From Archangium lansingense (lineage in GTDB: Bacteria > Myxococcota > Myxococcia > Myxococcales > Myxococcaceae): DNA of 64,000 nt. The notes below the pieces were generated by a model. The model worked only from the letters and a program-made list of their open reading frames with translations, did no database searches and was not told where the DNA came from. Numbering within the stretch: position 1 is the first letter of the stretch; every line of letters starts with the position of its first letter. Positions 62,376 through 64,000 of the stretch are shown one piece after another. Position numbers and translations under genes: made by a program. The stretch is taken from assembly GCF_026626635.1 (NCBI RefSeq), contig NZ_JAPNKA010000001.1:12446501-12510500 (forward strand), read 5' to 3'.

Positions 62376-63278
62376 ATGGAAACACGGCCTCGCAGCCCTC
62401 GAGCCGAGACGTCCGCGCGCGTTCTGCTCGCTGTCGCGACCACTGCGCTCATCACCCTCTCCTGCTCCACCACCGCGCCTCTCGTTCCAGTCCTCTCCGG
62501 CCAGCCAGCGCACTTTCAATCCCAGCCCACTTGGGGCGGGCAGCTCACCGGCTCACGGACTCAGCTCAACCAATCATGTGGCGCCGCCTGTGCTGCTCCG
62601 GTCAATGCGAGTACCGGGGAGTTGGTCGCGCCAGCGGCGACTCGGGCCGGCCAGGTGCTCGAGAAGGCAGTCCAGGCCGCAAGAGCCGTACAGGGCCTCA
62701 ATACCCTCGAGCGGGCCCTGACTGGCGCGGAGTTGGATCTCGTCGAAGCAACGCTCAAGGCGTGCGTGGCGCAGGCCAACGCGGACATCAACGAGGCCTA
62801 CCAGCAGCGCGACGGCGGCTTCAGGTTCGAGAACGGAAAATTCCCGAACGACGCCGAGTGCAAGAAGGTCGTCACATTCGATGACGGAGGAGACCCCATC
62901 ACACTCGCCCAGGAACTCGGGAAGCTCAAACACGCAGCTGCCTTTGCCTGTATAAAGGCGCGCTTACCCGCAGACCTCCGTGAGAACTTCACCGTCGAGC
63001 CTCGCTACAAACCGGACCCCGATGTGAACGGAGTCGCGCTCACGAACGGAGGCCCCAACACGCTCCATCCAGACTTTGTGGTGCACGGAACGAGAAATGC
63101 AACCGACGTGCAGTGCGTCTACGAGTTCAAGTTCCCCTGCCTCGCCAACCACAAGTTGGACCCTCTCTCCATGTCCGGAGTCAAGGCCCAGCTCAATGGC
63201 TACCAGAAGCTCACAAAGCGCTGTCCGGCGGCTGTCATATCTCCGAAAGGCCTCGACCCCCTCGAAGGCTCTCCTTGA
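62376..63278 (+). CDS. Second predicted lipoprotein toxin with PD-(D/E)xK nuclease-like C terminus
   Basis: A 300-residue product. Basic n-region, hydrophobic LLAVATTALITLSC (a plausible lipobox) and Thr/Pro-rich start of the mature part. The C-terminal half has HPDFVVHG, then VYEFKFPC, fitting the PD...(D/E)-x-K core. It shares the order LKH...A...C, PRY, PD, Y-E-x-KFPC and SPKG with the toxin at 13970-14863. I infer a common family of envelope lipoprotein nucleases. The immunity-type gene starts four bases after its stop. Family context (DUF3396 as immunity to VRR-Nuc effectors) supports a DNA-cleaving toxin. The ATG at 62376 gives the best signal; no strong Shine-Dalgarno is seen. Confidence 0.72.
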   Translation: METRPRSPRAETSARVLLAVATTALITLSCSTTAPLVPVLSGQPAHFQSQPTWGGQLTGSRTQLNQSCGAACAAPVNASTGELVAPAATRAGQVLEKAVQAARAVQGLNTLERALTGAELDLVEATLKACVAQANADINEAYQQRDGGFRFENGKFPNDAECKKVVTFDDGGDPITLAQELGKLKHAAAFACIKARLPADLRENFTVEPRYKPDPDVNGVALTNGGPNTLHPDFVVHGTRNATDVQCVYEFKFPCLANHKLDPLSMSGVKAQLNGYQKLTKRCPAAVISPKGLDPLEGSP

Positions 63279-63281
63279 AAA

Positions 63282-64000
63282 ATGAACGCCTTCTATCCTC
63301 GCATCCGCCACCGGGGACTGCGCCCTGGCTACGTCAAGCTCTGGAGTGGCGAAACACCCCGCTTCCCGCCGCGGGAGCTGCTCGCGCGAGACATCATCCG
63401 CTTCGCCTTCTACATGCCACACGACCACCCGGAGATCGCATCAGGGGTGAGCCACGCTGTCCAGAGCTACCTGAACGCGGTCGAGCAGGGACCCGGCACA
63501 ATCAATCATGCATACATCAATGATGATGAAGGTGACTCCCTGACCGAGGAGCGCTGGAGCTATCTCCACCGCCTCCTCAAGCCCGAACGCCCGTTCCGTT
63601 TCATCGACGAGCTCAGCGAGCCCACCATCTACAGCATGGAAAAGAGGGGCTACGCCACTCAACTCATCTTCGATGGCGGCTTCGGCAGCGCCAACGGCTA
63701 CCAACTTTGGTACCAGGCCCGCATTCCGCGGCGCACGCCCGCCCCCAACCTGGTGAGCACCCTCACCGCGACGCTCCCCACCGAGTACCTCCAGGTGCAC
63801 GGCCCCACGAAGGTGCGCGAGCTCGCCCTGGAGATGGCCTCCCAGCTTCGTTTCACCACGGGCCACGTCGGCCTCGCCCTCCACCTCTACTGGCCCCTGC
63901 GTTCCACGGACAACGCCCTCCGCGCCGAGCTCCTGCGCTACCCGGGCATCGACCTGCGCCCGGCCTGGCTCCATGCACACCGGATGGGCACGCGTGTCGA
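63282..64000 (+). CDS. DUF3396-like immunity protein, truncated by the window end
   Basis: 239 codons are present before the window ends; the frame is open throughout. The visible part carries the shared blocks LPTEYL, VRELALEM, TGHVGLAL, RYPGIDL and HRMGTRV, matching those of the immunity protein at 13052-13954. No signal peptide is seen, so it is cytoplasmic. It starts three bases after the toxin stop, a toxin-then-immunity pair. The family is known to bind and neutralise VRR-Nuc nucleases; here the immunity should be specific for the adjacent lipoprotein toxin. The C terminus and stop lie beyond the window. Confidence 0.76.
   Translation, partial: MNAFYPRIRHRGLRPGYVKLWSGETPRFPPRELLARDIIRFAFYMPHDHPEIASGVSHAVQSYLNAVEQGPGTINHAYINDDEGDSLTEERWSYLHRLLKPERPFRFIDELSEPTIYSMEKRGYATQLIFDGGFGSANGYQLWYQARIPRRTPAPNLVSTLTATLPTEYLQVHGPTKVRELALEMASQLRFTTGHVGLALHLYWPLRSTDNALRAELLRYPGIDLRPAWLHAHRMGTRV

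Overview
The window looks like chromosomal DNA of a fruiting-type myxobacterium (order Myxococcales, probably suborder Cystobacterineae, e.g. the Archangium/Cystobacter group). This is inferred from the very high GC with strong G/C third-position preference and from the gene content: a DUF2381 paralogue next to a Ser/Thr kinase, three Ser/Thr kinases, five histidine kinases or phosphorelay proteins, ELWRSDGT-repeat lipoproteins, a kinase next to an FHA-type sigma-54 activator, and a MoxR-vWA-beta-propeller (bpX) system. No rRNA, tRNA, CRISPR array, transposase or phage gene is visible. The final gene runs off the right edge, and the first 63 bases are the tail of a gene that begins before the window.

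Layout. 1-7.8 kb: metallophosphoesterase, multi-PAS histidine kinase, TonB-dependent receptor carrying its own TonB C-terminal domain, XRE regulator, single-domain response regulator and a small RelE/ParE-like protein. 7.9-17.4 kb: a MoxR-vWA-bpX ternary system on the minus strand (MoxR; bpX5, vWA-propeller and bpX6, the last three joined by ATGA overlaps). It is interrupted between MoxR and bpX5 by a lipoprotein nuclease-like toxin, its DUF3396-like immunity gene and an opposite-strand Tat-signal protein. 17.5-21.3 kb: beta-barrel protein, esterase, and a tightly overlapping MATE transporter / papain-like toxin / immunity cassette. 21.4-30.1 kb: secreted beta-propeller lipoprotein; MopE-motif lipoprotein and TPR protein divergent from a PEGA-domain kinase; stand-alone lipoamide dehydrogenase behind a TetR repressor with a visible operator. 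30.1-38.3 kb: ELWRSDGT protein divergent from a galactose-oxidase-like copper enzyme, a 35-residue peptide gene, and a DUF2381 / kinase / YaaW-like / partner cluster. 38.3-44.3 kb: Hsp70, then atpH and atpA with a histidine kinase gene between them. 44.3-54.2 kb: small lipoprotein pair, a 1028-residue protein that looks like two ELWRSDGT propeller proteins fused head to tail, small lipoprotein, TPR kinase, FHA-sigma54 activator, HAD hydrolase. 54.2-64 kb: two large divergent sensor kinases, a TetR-Coq4-like operon, an OmpA-type protein, and a second lipoprotein nuclease / DUF3396-like immunity pair homologous to the first.

The most interesting material is the toxin content. Two copies of a lipoprotein PD-(D/E)xK-type effector with a DUF3396-like immunity gene lie about 48 kb apart, and the first splits the ternary conflict-system operon. 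The lipoprotein signal recalls the SitA toxins passed between myxobacteria by outer-membrane exchange, while the nuclease/immunity pairing recalls VRR-Nuc effectors of type VI secretion. A third cassette places a secreted papain-like toxin in translational overlap with a MATE transporter. Together these read as a kin-discrimination and defence neighbourhood. All functional statements are predictions from sequence.
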